Shown here: positions 16,101 to 27,574 of the stretch, in pieces
Position numbering within the stretch: position 1 is the first letter of the stretch
Layout of the letters: every line of letters starts with the position of its first letter
Assembly (NCBI RefSeq): GCF_036785885.1
Contig: NC_092323.1
Span: forward strand, 8,006,501-8,070,500
DNA length: 64,000 bases
From: Coffea arabica
Taxonomy: Eukaryota > Streptophyta > Magnoliopsida > Gentianales > Rubiaceae
Direction: 5' to 3'
Notes under the pieces: model-generated
Told to the model about the DNA's origin: nothing
Database searches by the model: none
What the model saw: only the letters and a program-made list of their open reading frames with translations
Program-made: the position numbers and the translations under genes

Positions 16101-19100
16101 TTTATCCACCTGAAGGAATCAAAAGACATGTGAATTTATTAATATCAAAGCTGTAAACTCAGCACAAATTTAATGGTGTTGGGTACGGTATTTCTATTTC
16201 TGGTTATTGTTCTACCTGTCAGGTTATTGTCCTACCTGTCAGAGATTAAATCATTAGCTCTCATTAAATTAAACATAGCCATTGCAGCACTAGGGTGTCA
16301 AACCGTATCCCAACAACACAACCATTCTTAATTATTATATCATGGATTTCATTTTAAGCCACAAGAAAACTGTAACCTTGAAGACTCTTGAAGAAGGAAA
16401 TAGCACAATCAGTTTCATACAGTATCATAATTGCAACATGACGGAAGAGTAAACATAACCAATGAAATACGGAATCACAAACCATATTGAAGAACTCAGA
16501 TCTTCTCTTTGACTGATATCCAGATTTTTATTAAACAAGGAGGCCCAAAAAGAAAGGATGTCAAAAATCTGGTCTTCAAGTTCCTGCATCCACAAAAGTA
16601 GCACCCAGAGAAACAAAATTTGGAACTTACATAAATAAAAAGCTAAAGATAGATTATCTACCTCCCTCGGTATTGAAGCCAAAAGTGAAGCTACAAGTGT
16701 CCATCCTGCTTCTTTTTCCACTGCAGCAGCTACATGGTTCCGACTTGACTCCATCAGCATTTTTTTGGAGACTTCAAGTATAGATCTTGGTAATCTGCAT
16801 CCCAGACCGCATCAAGTAATGATACACTACATATTGCTTGTCATCATGCAAGAGTTAGAGTTACAGTCATGCAATAAATTGGCTGCTACCAAAAAATAAA
16901 GGTACAGATTTAAAAACACTCTTGATCCTCCAAGATAGCATGAAGGAAGTTCTAAGGGGAATTACCTGGCTGGATAACCAAGTGGCAACTTTGGAGAGAT
17001 AGATACCAAAGCTGCCAAAACTGCAGCCTCCCCGTGTAGACTCTCAAGCTCGAATTTCAGATTCATTCCCTAAATGACACATGAATTGTGACCGAAAAGC
17101 CATAGTTAAATACCATATGTGCAATGAGGGAAAAGTTGAAAGAGAGCCAATGAAACATCTCTAGCACATGGAATTGCAGCTGCATTTATTACAATCAGCG
17201 TCTTATCAATGCCAAAACAAATAAAAGATGCATAGCCAACTTATGAACCAAAATCCTTTTTTTTCTGTCCAAGATGGCATCACCAAAAGGCAGTAACAGC
17301 TGAGAGCATTAACCAGATGCTAGCAAATTTCCTAATAGTGTTACTTAGTATTCCTAAACAAATTACCTTCTCAAATGAAACATTTTCTCTCGCTGCACTA
17401 AGCATTGTCACTGCATACGAAATCAAACCACCAACACAAGAGGGATCAACCTCCACAAGTGAACGCAGTGTCAAAGCAGCCTCAACCCGTACCTGCCATA
17501 TGTTCACGAAATATAATCAGAGGGGAAGGAAATATTACAAGAAATAAAATAAGTCTATCACCACAACTATTAGGAAAAAAGTACGTATGCATGTGTGTAT
17601 GCGCGCGTGTGCACGGACACACATACACACACTCTCTCTTCCAGTCCTTCACTTTCATGGTTCTTTAAGTCAAAATCTGAAGGACCATAGGCTTTGGCAT
17701 CACTACCTAACAAGGATCACCAAGAAATGAAATGTGTTTGCATGTCAAATCCACAGTATCATGTAGGGAAGCTCAACCCCCTTGTACAAAGGCCACAAGA
17801 ATATTAGAGAGTGGAAGAAATATAGAAGATAGGAACTCTGAAAACAGCCCAAGATGGTGTGAATAAAGTTCTAGCATCATACAAAAGTTTGCAAGACATA
17901 ATAAAAAGACAAAAATCCAAGTAATATCTAATAAATCACAAAATGATGCTCCCAATATCTTCCTGTAATAACCTGTTAATCAAGCAAAATACACTACTAC
18001 AAAATACAATGTCACTGCATCTAGTACCAAAAGCCTGGTCTGCTTGATGATTCTTGTCTTTCTTTTGATTTCAAGTTCATGGCCAAGATTTAGCATCAGC
18101 ACTGGAAATATCACCAAACTAACAAATCTCAATTTTTGAAGGAACTTTGCCAACTGCGAACATGTTGGGACTAAGCTTTGTAAAATGGATTTAATGAGAA
18201 GAATAAAGAATTACTAAGCAAAAGATGAGAAGTCCATTATTTCCAAATCCTTTCTATGAACCCAAACACCCGAAACCCATGGTGTGGAACCTGGATGAAG
18301 AAAGAAAAACTAAACTACACTGTCCCAAGGAATATCTCATTCCATCATTTGGAAAAGAGACATTGAAGCAAGACAAATAGCAGAAGACCAACAAATGCTC
18401 CACAACAAAACGCGTGCTGTATTTTTGTGTTCCAGATATCTTTGAAAAACAAATTAGAGGAGGCATCAATGATGCTATCCTGAAATAGGAGAAAAAAATT
18501 AGGAGCATGAGAACCATGAACTTGTTTTTATAAGTTTATTACCAAGGCTTTCAATGCCTAAAACCCAAAACATATTCAACCATGCACAAGTGCATCAGGT
18601 AATATTGCATGCCCAATAGTAATAAAGCTTAATCCCAATATTTGTATTTTCACTAAACCTATAAGTGACAAAGGATATACTTTCTTCTCTACCTGGTCAT
18701 CCAATCAATGAGAGAAGGTTAAAGGATATGATTTTCGTTGAATCTTTTGCCTAGTTTTGGAAGATATTCTTCAATGCCTATTCATATTCATCATGTTGAT
18801 AGAGGGTAAAGAAAGCAGTTGCATGAAATCCCAAAATGTCACCACAGAAACAAGCAATTTATTCTGGTTCTTGGGATCATCTCCTCTGGAGAATGTCAAA
18901 TAACAGCACTAAAGTACCAATCTACCATTGATTTTGGCAACCTAGCAATAGCCTAAATATTACAAAAGATCCCCTTTTAGTAAAGAAAATCAAAAGATGA
19001 AATCCCCCTTTGAAGATACTTAAACAACTTCAGACCAATAGAAAGTCAAGCTCAAGAACATCTTAGCTTCATTATCTTTAATTCCTACTTGCAAGCCAAA

Positions 19101-22100
19101 AATTTGACGCAAGCAAGAAGATCTTCTATACCAAGACAAATGAAAATAAAATCATTGTGATATAGAGAAAAGGGGGGGGGGGGGGGGAAAGCAAGGCATC
19201 AAGACACATAAAGAGTGAGAAGCTAACCAGAGGTGAGTAATGTGAAAGTGCAGCGACAACCGTGTCATCGAGAACTTCCTTAAATTCTTGAGGAACCTGA
19301 ATGACGAAACAGCACACCAACAAGACCAAATCCATTTGTAAGATAAACAAAACTTCACCAACAAATTCAATAATTTATATGCATATTTAGTCTTCCATTA
19401 ATTTCTCCAAAAGATGGAGCATTTTATTGAATATTGAGCAGCAAAACATGAGAAAATGCAGTTACTAATGTTTACTAGAAAACAAATATAACAAACCAGA
19501 GTATGAGTGTATGACACAGAGTAGATAGAGAAATTAGTATAACTTAACTGCTATCATAAACACATACAGCTAATCTTCTTCTCCATGGCAGAAACAGGAG
19601 GTTTACACTGTTACTCAAAAGGATTTTTGTTCACATTTCAATTTTAATGCAAACTCAACAATCACATTCTGGCTAACAATTAAGGTTTATCAATTGGAAT
19701 TATCATGAACACATGGGAGGCATTAGATATATGAAATAAACTTCACAGTTTATTAGAAACTAATCTTATGGAATCTGATTATTATGGAATCTTAAGAATT
19801 AAATTACTATTTAATTACAGAACAACAGAGCTGCTGCATTTGTTCCAGAAAATTTTTCTTAACATATAATTAGTTACAAACTTGTAACTAAGTAGTGAAC
19901 TGTTAAGAGCTAGTTACCAAGGCCAATAAACTCAACATTGTTTCTTTTCTTATTTTATTTAGGAGTACCCAACGTTGATAACTTTCTCTGATTAAATTTC
20001 AAACTAGACTTTCAATATACACTTAAATGTTAATGTTATAATGTTCACCTCCCCCAGTGTTTTCAATGTATATGACAGAGTGCGTAAAGCAGCAATGCGC
20101 ATGGAAGGAGTAGCATCAGAAGACTGGAGCTGCACAGAGAAAATTAACCATGTAACTACAGCAAGCTGGAAATTCAAACTGCCAATATCTATTTGGACAA
20201 TAATTGTAGATTTTTAACTGCCCTAGCAAACCTGCTTGCCCAAGAAAACCAAAAAGCTTCTCTGAGTAGGTTCGCTCATTTGATCAGTGACTCCCACTCG
20301 AAGAATATACAGAACACATGCCTGCAAACAAGGTTAAGCGGTTTAATTCCATAATCTGGACCAGCAACGGAGAAAAAAAAAAGGGTAAAACAATGCAAAG
20401 GCATATTCCTAACTAGTAAGAACACACAACAGGGCAAGAAATCAAGATGCTAGTTGAATACTGGACATAGAACACTACTTCAAAACAGAATTAACTAGTC
20501 AATTCATTCATTGGCTATTAAGACATCTGTTTGCTGGTTCAAACTGCATGCACAGTCAAATCTTCTCATCTTTCCCATATGCAAACAACTTACCCTACCA
20601 AGCAAAATTACTACCATGAGCTTAAAAAAATATAAATATAAATAAAAAATTTACTATCACGATAGTATGGGAGAACGCACAATAACCACTTATCTATCAA
20701 CCTCTCATACAAAAGAATCATACTTGCTTTTCCATCGCATTAAAATCCATGCCCAAGAGAAATTGGAACTACTAAAGGAATTTGGAGTAGATGATCATAA
20801 GATTTTCTAAATCAGAATTTCTGTAAACAAGAATTCAAGAATATTTCTCTGTGTACTGCAGAGATACTTGTAGCACATATTCTGTTCGAACTACATAAAT
20901 CCTTTCACGAGGAGGAGAGCAAGCCTAGATAATCTTCAACAGGACTTGACAACCACAATACAAGTCCCCAGTGACAATTAGGCATCAGAAAGTGCACCCT
21001 TAAAATATTCTGTTAAGTGCTTTTAACTACTTCAAATTTTCTTAAAAAATTTAGTTGGAAATGAATGCTGTATCATGTGTTACTTCCACGTGGCATTAAT
21101 AGAGCAAGAAGAGATCTCTCTCGATCTGATAATCATGGTTCAACCTCAGGATAAAACCTCTCCATCACCTATGTTCAACCCAGTCAAACTGATAAAATAG
21201 CAGGAATCACATGCCTTGATAAGTCTAATGTACTTTAAATCATCCCAGATGCAAAGGGTTGGAGAATAAAAAGGCTGCTACACATATATAAGCACAAATT
21301 CCAGGTACACTAGGGTGACTGCAGGGAACCTAGGCCACCATGCAAGCACTCTTTTTTGCAAAAGACTATGTACAACATCATACAGATATACACATTTCTT
21401 TGCAGTATAATTAAGGGCTGCTTCAACTTGAACAGTTTTAAAAATGCTGCATATCCTAAAAAGCATACCAGGGCTTGAGCATCAACAGTATTATCATCTG
21501 TATGAAGCATGTCTATAACCTGCACAGTGAAGCTCTGAAGCTCACTATCGGGTTGAAGATATCTCAACCGAATGGCCTGAAAGATCAAATCCGTGTTATA
21601 GATAAAATATCTTATCCCCAAATACAACTGGATCAAATTAATCAACAGTTGCTTACTGCTTCTAAAACCTAGATGACAAGCTGAACAACCACAAAGAAAA
21701 CATCCACACAAAGAGAGACACAATGCAAAATTTTATTCCAGGAAACAATTAGATCAAATTAACTGAACAATTGTTTACTACTTCTAAAACCTAGGTGACA
21801 AATTCAAATTATTGTCTTGCTTTATTTGTGAAAGAAGAGATATAATTCAAAATGAGGATTTTCCAAGAAGTTGTGCTATGAGTTACATAAGAATTCTCCT
21901 AAGCCCTCTGCAAATTTACATTGTCTTTGTTCTATGGCAGATATGCTCAGGAGGTATAGTGGGCCAGTGCTGAATATATAGTACTTTTCTGACTTCTGAG
22001 GATTTCAGTACTTTGTCATGGTTAAGCGTTTACAAACAGTCAAGGGTACAATTGCACCTCATGGTTAGTCAGGCTAATATTAAACAAGTTTAGGATAGAT

Positions 22101-25100
22101 GAGAGTAATTGGTAAGCATCCCATTCCCATGGAGAACAATCTCAAAAAAGCCACAGAGAAACAAGGGATGGAACAATTTGACCCTTCTTATCATCCTCTT
22201 CTGCTCTTTCTGCATCTTTTCCCCTGGGTGAAGGAAATTTAAGTCTAATAACAATTCACAAATGAAGAAAGGAATAAAGGTTCTTAAGTAGCACAATGTG
22301 CGTTTTTATTAGCTTTATGAGAAGAGTGAACAAGAACTTGCATGCGATATCTTCTTGGAATAAGGCCACAGTACCATGAAGTGGTAATTTACACATGAAA
22401 GAATAATTGTGAGGAAGCAGAAGGTAAGAATGTTGCAGAACGATTAGAAAACTCAGACCTTTTGTAGGTCTACGAGTTTTTTCTGTTAACTTGTTTCTTC
22501 AAAACTTTCATATCTCAGGGAACAAAAAAGATATTCTCAAAGCAATTTCAAAATAGCATTTGTGTTGCCAGCAATTTTCATAGTAACCCGAAAGCTTCCA
22601 AAACACATCGGAGAACTTTTTTTTTCTTTTTTTTTTAATTAAAGAAGCAATGTTGGAGTAATAAGGATTTACAGTTACCTGTAAAAAGGAAACCCATGAT
22701 AAGGCAATGCCAACACGTAGTTCCTTCATACGAGGTCCGCTAGCTGGATATTGAATCAGCGGTCAGATATAAAGTAAATCAATATAAGAGTAAAAAGCAC
22801 TAGCAAATGCAATACGAAGAATGCTTCTGGTAAAGATAATTCATGACCCAGTTGAAAATTATTATGCAAATACTTCAAATTCAAATTTTCAACCCAGACC
22901 ACTAGAGAAATTTCAAAAGCACAGGATTGAAAACCAAAATAAAAGCTATCAGTTCAATTCAATGTCTTGAAGTTCCTTTGTTTGTGCCTGATGGGCACAG
23001 AACTTGTGATAAACCACACAAAAGGAGCATTTTATGATGCATAGAAGTAACATTGTATGCATTCCATTTCTTTGGTGGTTCCAAACACCAGAGGACTAAT
23101 TATAATTAATTGGAACTTAGGATACATCGATGAGAATTTTAAGAAGATGAACTTGAAAAGAGTAGTACGCCAAGAGCCACTCTGAGTAGCAATTCAAAAG
23201 CATTAGGAGTAACAGAGAGAGCAAAAGAATACCTTTTATAAATGGCAAAGATAAGTGCCTCTGCAGACCTCCTTCAAGTTTTGTTGGACTACAATGTCCT
23301 TTCCCCCTAGGTTGCAACTAATAAAAATACTAAAATCATGAGCTCTTGGCAATACAGGATGCAGAAATCTTATGGAAGAAGATAAAAACCTGTGCATTAG
23401 GATTCATTCCCAAAGCAAGCAATGAGCCTAAAGCTTCAGCAAAAGAATCCCTAACTGATGATACAGAATCCTCAAGGGCCTACAGGTGGTAGGTGGAATT
23501 AGAATACTAAACTGTATCCCTACAGCATCACATAAAAGTGTAGAACAAGAGAAAAAAATTGAGGAGAAGATAAAAGGGCATCATATTTCCAACCTTGACA
23601 CAATGAGACGAAGAGTTCTCAAGTTCTGCAAAACCTAATCCTGGTCCTCCGATGTTCGCAAAAGCCTTTAGACATCTCGCAGCTGCTTTTCGGACAATAA
23701 ATGACTTATCCCCCAGAGCTATCCGTGTAATAACTCGGAATGCCTCTGTATATGCTGAAGCAGCAGCATTGCCACCAGAGCCTTCCAAGGCATTTTGAAG
23801 CATGTGTAAAGCTTCTTGTCTTACAAAATCCTGAAGAAGCTGGTGGTTAGATATGATGTTAACAGAAAAAACTACTAGGAAAGAGAAAAACACAAAGTTA
23901 ATAGCAATGCAGTCTTGTTGAAAAATTAGTCGGTATAAAAAGACAAGCCATCCTAGCAGCTTAACAAGTTGCCCAACATCCATATTCTATAAGTAACCTC
24001 CAAAACAGAAGAGAGATACTGTAAGCAACCTTAGAATGGACAAATAATAGTGCAAGCAGAAAATAAGACATTTAAACAATTCATTTTAGTGCAGGACTTA
24101 GGAAATAAAAAATGTTTGCACAAATAAATATGTGCACAAACTCAGCAAAGCTGCATCAGTAAGGAAAAAGAGCACAAATCAGAAAGACACTGAACCAAAT
24201 TCAGTTTCAGTACCTCATTAAATTTCAGTAGCTTCGTCACAATAATAGTAGTCTCATATAATCCAGAAGTTATACGTCTCCCAAAATAACGGTATAATTC
24301 TCCAAGGCATTGTGCAGCACCTGTAAATGTTGCAGAAGGGTCATGAATTTTGAATGCCAAGTGAAGTTTTACGTGTAAATAACAAAGCAGAGAGATGCTG
24401 AGAATTCAGACAATCCAAAATTCACCTGCATGAAGAAAACAAGTAGCAGAAGGACGATAATACATTGTTCATTTATAGCTCAACCAGGAGTCGGGAATCA
24501 AGACAAACTCAACCTTCTAAGCCACTACAAAGAAACATGCGATGGCTCAATTGAAACAGAACCAAGTTCTATGGATACCATTATACATGTGCAATACCAT
24601 CCAAAGTTCAGGATTATTACCACCAGAGAAGACTTACTATATGAAGCTAAGTCTAAAAACTGGACCAGGTCTAACATGTTTATGGAAAACAACCATAGTT
24701 AATTAGGGAAAACCTACATGTGAAGTAGAGAACAAATAAGAAAATGCATATCCTGTTTCAGTTCAGTGATATAGAGGATGCATTTTTCAGTCATGAAGGA
24801 AAGAACATGTGTATTGCTGGTGCAGGCTGTGTTCTTTCTTTTTAGAAATCCATGTGTTTAAGATGTTTGTCGTAAGCTCCTTAACTCTCTTTTCTTCCAA
24901 TTTAAAACTTCAAAGTTCTTTTCCTTCCACATTATCCATATAAAGAGCACCCAAATCCAAAAATGCACATATAACTCTTTCCCACATAAAGTCAAGCCAA
25001 GAAAGAAGACTGTTCCAGTTCAAGACAAAAGTGATCTCAAAAGACAGGTGCTGAAAGGTAGGAATAGTAGACAGGATGTAATTTAATAGTTCTTTTTTTC

Positions 25101-27098
25101 AGAAATTTAGACCAGTTGACACATGCATTTTTCTTCTCCGAAATGCCACCACTGTCCAACCAAATGCAAAGAGCTTTCCAGGACAAGTAGAGTACTATTT
25201 CTGGTAGAGGAAGTTTTCCATATTTGTTCCTCATATATTGATTGAAACACATTGTATTGGACGATAGCTTATGGTTTAACAGTACATATATTAGACATCA
25301 ATATTAACATCCTGTCAGTGTTACTTTGAACAATGGAAATAGTCCCTATCATGTCCTCCTCACAGCAAGGCTCTGTTCTTAGCATGGACAGCCAATTTTC
25401 CTCCGTTTGGATTAGCTATTTTTGGGGGTGTTTTTGAAAAACTTTGCTGTAGCAAAGTTTTTAGAATATATTTTGAAATATTTTTAGAAAATATTTTGAA
25501 ATATTTTTTATTGGCACTTTATTATGAGATATTTGGTAAAATTTTAAAAAAATTTAAACTAATTTTTAGATTATCTTTTAGAGTACTTTGTTGTAACTTT
25601 TATTGTATTTGAAAAACTAGTTTTTGAAAAACACTCCAAAAACAGGAGATCCAAACAAAGCTCTAGTAGCGGTAAACTGATCCAGTCAGTCCATCCCAAT
25701 CATTCATACTAACTTTCCACAAGCAATTCAATAATTTCTTATTCGAGGAAAATGTTCTCTTGGGTGGCAGCACGAGGCAGACAAGTCTAACAACAAAGTG
25801 ACTTCAAAATCAAAGCCAGCCACAAAGTTTATGAATTGAATCTGTAAAGCCAATGCAGACACCTATGAGTTAATTATGTTAACAAAATCAAATTGTATAA
25901 GACTGGAGAATACAAAAGACACCAATGCCTAGTCTGGTCTCTGTACACAATGCATTAGGATCTTAGGAGTGGAGATACAACTCAAGGCATGTCTCAAAGA
26001 AACATTTGAAACATCAAAATCATCTTTCCAAATAAGCAACAACTCCTACATCCCAGAAATCGTCTGTATTTCCACGACAACTTAATGTGCATACTCATGG
26101 AGAGAATTCTTCAGGGGAATTCTAGTAAAAGTAAGCAAGATTAACATCCTCAGCAACACATGCACCCAGAGTTGGTGAAATTGGTATCCGAGAAAGCAAT
26201 TTGACCATACTAGAATTCCTAGATGCAGTGCTTCTTCCTGTATGCTGGCTATTAGTACTAGTGGAATAAGATAGACCGTTAGTCTAGAACCTCTAGGTTA
26301 TATCCTTTTGCTCAATAGCATCATCGGCAATTGGAATATACCAATGCACTGTGAACTACAGGAAGATTCTCTATTAACAAATCAGAAGATTTGGTTATTG
26401 AAGATTTTATCACACCATATTTGCATGTAAAGATCAAGAAGAGTAGATATAACCATGAAATACAAAACCATGAATGCGATAGTATTGACAAACCAGCAAG
26501 TCGTTGAGGTTCGCTCTTCTTTCCATCCGAAAGAAATCCCTGCAGGCTGCTCACTCGTGAATATATAGAAATGCCATCCCCCTTCAATATAATGTTGGCC
26601 ATTGCCACTGATGCCAAATGCCTCACCGGCCTCCTTGCACCAAGTACAAGCAGAGAATAAAGAGCATCCTCGCATTTTCTTTGCCATAGCAATATAGATT
26701 CCTGGAAGTTCCCAATATTTGAGCAGAATCACCCATAAAACACAAAAAAAAAAAAAAAAAAATCCTATGACGTCCGATTTCTCATAAAGTTTTAAAACCA
26801 GCTCAAAACCGAATACCATTGACAACCGACATTCAGATAAACAGTGCTGAAAACAAAACCTACTAAACAAGCTCGAGAGAACTATCATATCTAAGAGGTC
26901 ATAAGAAAAAGGTGAAATGGGAAAAAGAATGACCTTAGGCTCTTCGTCAATGGCGGCAATGAGATCAGATAAAAGATCAAAACAGAGAAGAGGATCGGGA
27001 GGCTTGTGGGCAGCAGATGCAACTATGGACTCCAACTGGGCAACTAAAACTCCAAATCGAGATAGTGGAACGTTCTCTCTAACGTAGTTCCTGGCCAT
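1..27098 (-). CDS. SWEETIE: SWEETIE/HEATR5-like HEAT-repeat protein, 5' part of gene (3' end outside window)
   Basis: Homologue of Arabidopsis SWEETIE and animal HEATR5/yeast Laa1, giant HEAT-repeat proteins; the animal and yeast members assist AP-1/clathrin traffic, while SWEETIE affects sugar metabolism, flowering and senescence. ATG 27098 opens MARNYVRENVPLSRFG, which matches the family N-terminus. I joined 46 exons in one frame, 5707 nt (about 1,902 codons; the family is near 2,200 aa). Exons: 27098-26934, 26701-26494, 24320-24214, 23830-23594, 23479-23390, 23317-23233, 22743-22679, 21576-21469, 20321-20232, 20129-20049, 19296-19228, 17492-17367, 17069-16966, 16794-16662, 16583-16483, 15472-15362, 15235-15068, 14619-14526, 13676-13608, 13504-13382, 13302-13234, 13108-13004, 12746-12658, 11821-11665, 10815-10666, 10438-10389, 10246-10147, 10043-9987, 9444-9377, 8973-8880, 8412-8192, 7500-7356, 7250-7182, 5919-5863, 5719-5633, 5548-5420, 5313-5110, 4995-4540, 3446-3381, 2066-1969, 1870-1774, 1631-1499, 946-636, 557-426, 335-174, 67-1 (continues off the window). 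All are GT-AG and phases agree throughout. A missed microexon is possible. Alpha-helical repeats, no membrane segment seen. Confidence 0.93.
1298..1310. repeat. Poly-C(13) tract in SWEETIE intron 42
   Basis: Thirteen consecutive C on the plus strand in the intron between the exons at 1499-1631 and 636-946. Confidence 0.85.
13130..13175. repeat. Low-complexity pyrimidine tract in SWEETIE intron 21
   Basis: (TC)n passing into TTTTC repeats and a T run, directly after exon 22's acceptor side. Simple sequence only. Confidence 0.75.
16177..16316. mobile_element. Short inverted-repeat element in SWEETIE intron 15
   Basis: About 140 bp, bounded by TGTTGGGTACGGT (from 16177) and its near-complement ACCGTATCCCAACA (to 16315). 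TG...CA ends would fit a solo LTR of a very small retroelement, but flanking direct repeats are not evident. It contains an internal tandem pair GGTTATTGT[TC]CTACCTGTCA at 16202-16241. No ORF. Confidence 0.45.
17493..19227 (-). other. SWEETIE intron 11 (1.7 kb) with G16 tract
   Basis: Contains a run of 16 G on the plus strand (19172-19187), that is C16 on the transcript, 41 nt inside the intron after the exon 11 donor, and a purine/pyrimidine alternating CACACA/GTGTGT patch near 17590-17640. No coding ORF. Confidence 0.6.
19172..19187. repeat. Poly-G(16) tract
   Basis: Sixteen consecutive G on the plus strand. It is a C-run in SWEETIE pre-mRNA. Length may be affected by polymerase slippage or by read error. 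Confidence 0.85.
21628..21800. repeat. Diverged direct duplication beside SWEETIE exon 8
   Basis: A segment of about 52 bp, GATCAAATTAATCAACAG...TTCTAAAACCTAGATGACAA (from 21628), recurs about 120 bp later (from 21748) with small changes. It lies just upstream of exon 8 in transcript direction. Confidence 0.6.
24321..26493 (-). other. SWEETIE intron 2 (2.2 kb)
   Basis: Longest intron of the gene within the window. Apart from the inverted-repeat element at 25405-25656 nothing is recognised in it. Confidence 0.7.
25405..25656. mobile_element. Inverted-repeat MITE-like element in SWEETIE intron 2
   Basis: The left arm GTTTGGATTAGCTATTTTTG (from 25405) is mirrored by a right arm ending CAAAAACAGGAGATCCAAAC (to 25656). 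Over about 39 bp the two arms match in roughly four of five positions, including GTGTTTTTGAAAAACT on each side. The centre is AT-rich with repeated ATATTTTGAAATATTTTT. Length 252 bp, no ORF. No clear target-site duplication was seen, so the superfamily is not assigned. Confidence 0.6.
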
Positions 27099-27574
27099 GG
27101 TCGCAGCTGGAAGAAGCTTTTGTTCACTGGCATTTGAATAACATAACAAGACGATAATTTTTGTCAAGCGAGGATGGATCCGGCGGGTATGGAGCCCGCT
27201 TACGAGTTCGCAATTTTACCATGTGCGTTTGGGGTCAAAAAAGTTATTTTGATAAACTATAGGTAGCCGAAAATAAATCATTTCACACCCAATTTATTTA
27301 AAAGGTAACTGGACCAACTTTTCCAGAAAGCCCTAAAACCCACTTCTCCCCTTCACTCTCGAGAAACCCCTCTGTTTTTTCCCTCCTCTCAAAGCTCGAT
27401 CTCTTCCTTACTCCTCCGCCACCCGGCCACCCAAAATCTCGATCCAGACTCGACAAAAGGTAATATACTAGTTCTCCACCTCTTTGAGTTCGACCTATGT
27501 GGTTGCTATAGATGCATTATTATTGTTACACTGTCTAGTATGCCCAAGTTTTTGTTTTGGGTTGCAGAAACAAG
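27099..27574. promoter_or_regulatory. Shared head-to-head promoter of SWEETIE and CCT6, plus CCT6 leader intron
   Basis: The two start codons lie 476 bp apart and point away from each other, so one short region must serve both genes. It holds a telo-box-like CCCTAAAACCC near 27331-27341 and a pyrimidine-rich leader (about 27345-27430) typical of translation-machinery and chaperone genes. A GT-AG intron in the CCT6 5' UTR runs from 27460 to 27567, just ahead of the ATG. No convincing TATA box is seen, as is usual for compact housekeeping promoters. Transcription starts are inferred, not visible. Confidence 0.6.

Noticed and set aside
17773-18517. Hydrophobic minus-strand ORFs in SWEETIE intron 11, considered as a LINE relic
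   Set aside because: No reverse-transcriptase or endonuclease motif could be seen; treated as plain intron.
26382-27167. 261-codon open frame on the minus strand covering SWEETIE exon 1, intron 1 and part of exon 2
   Set aside because: Only the first 55 codons match the family. The rest is intron read-through, with a poly-F stretch from the A-run at 26743-26761, and exon 2 in the wrong frame.
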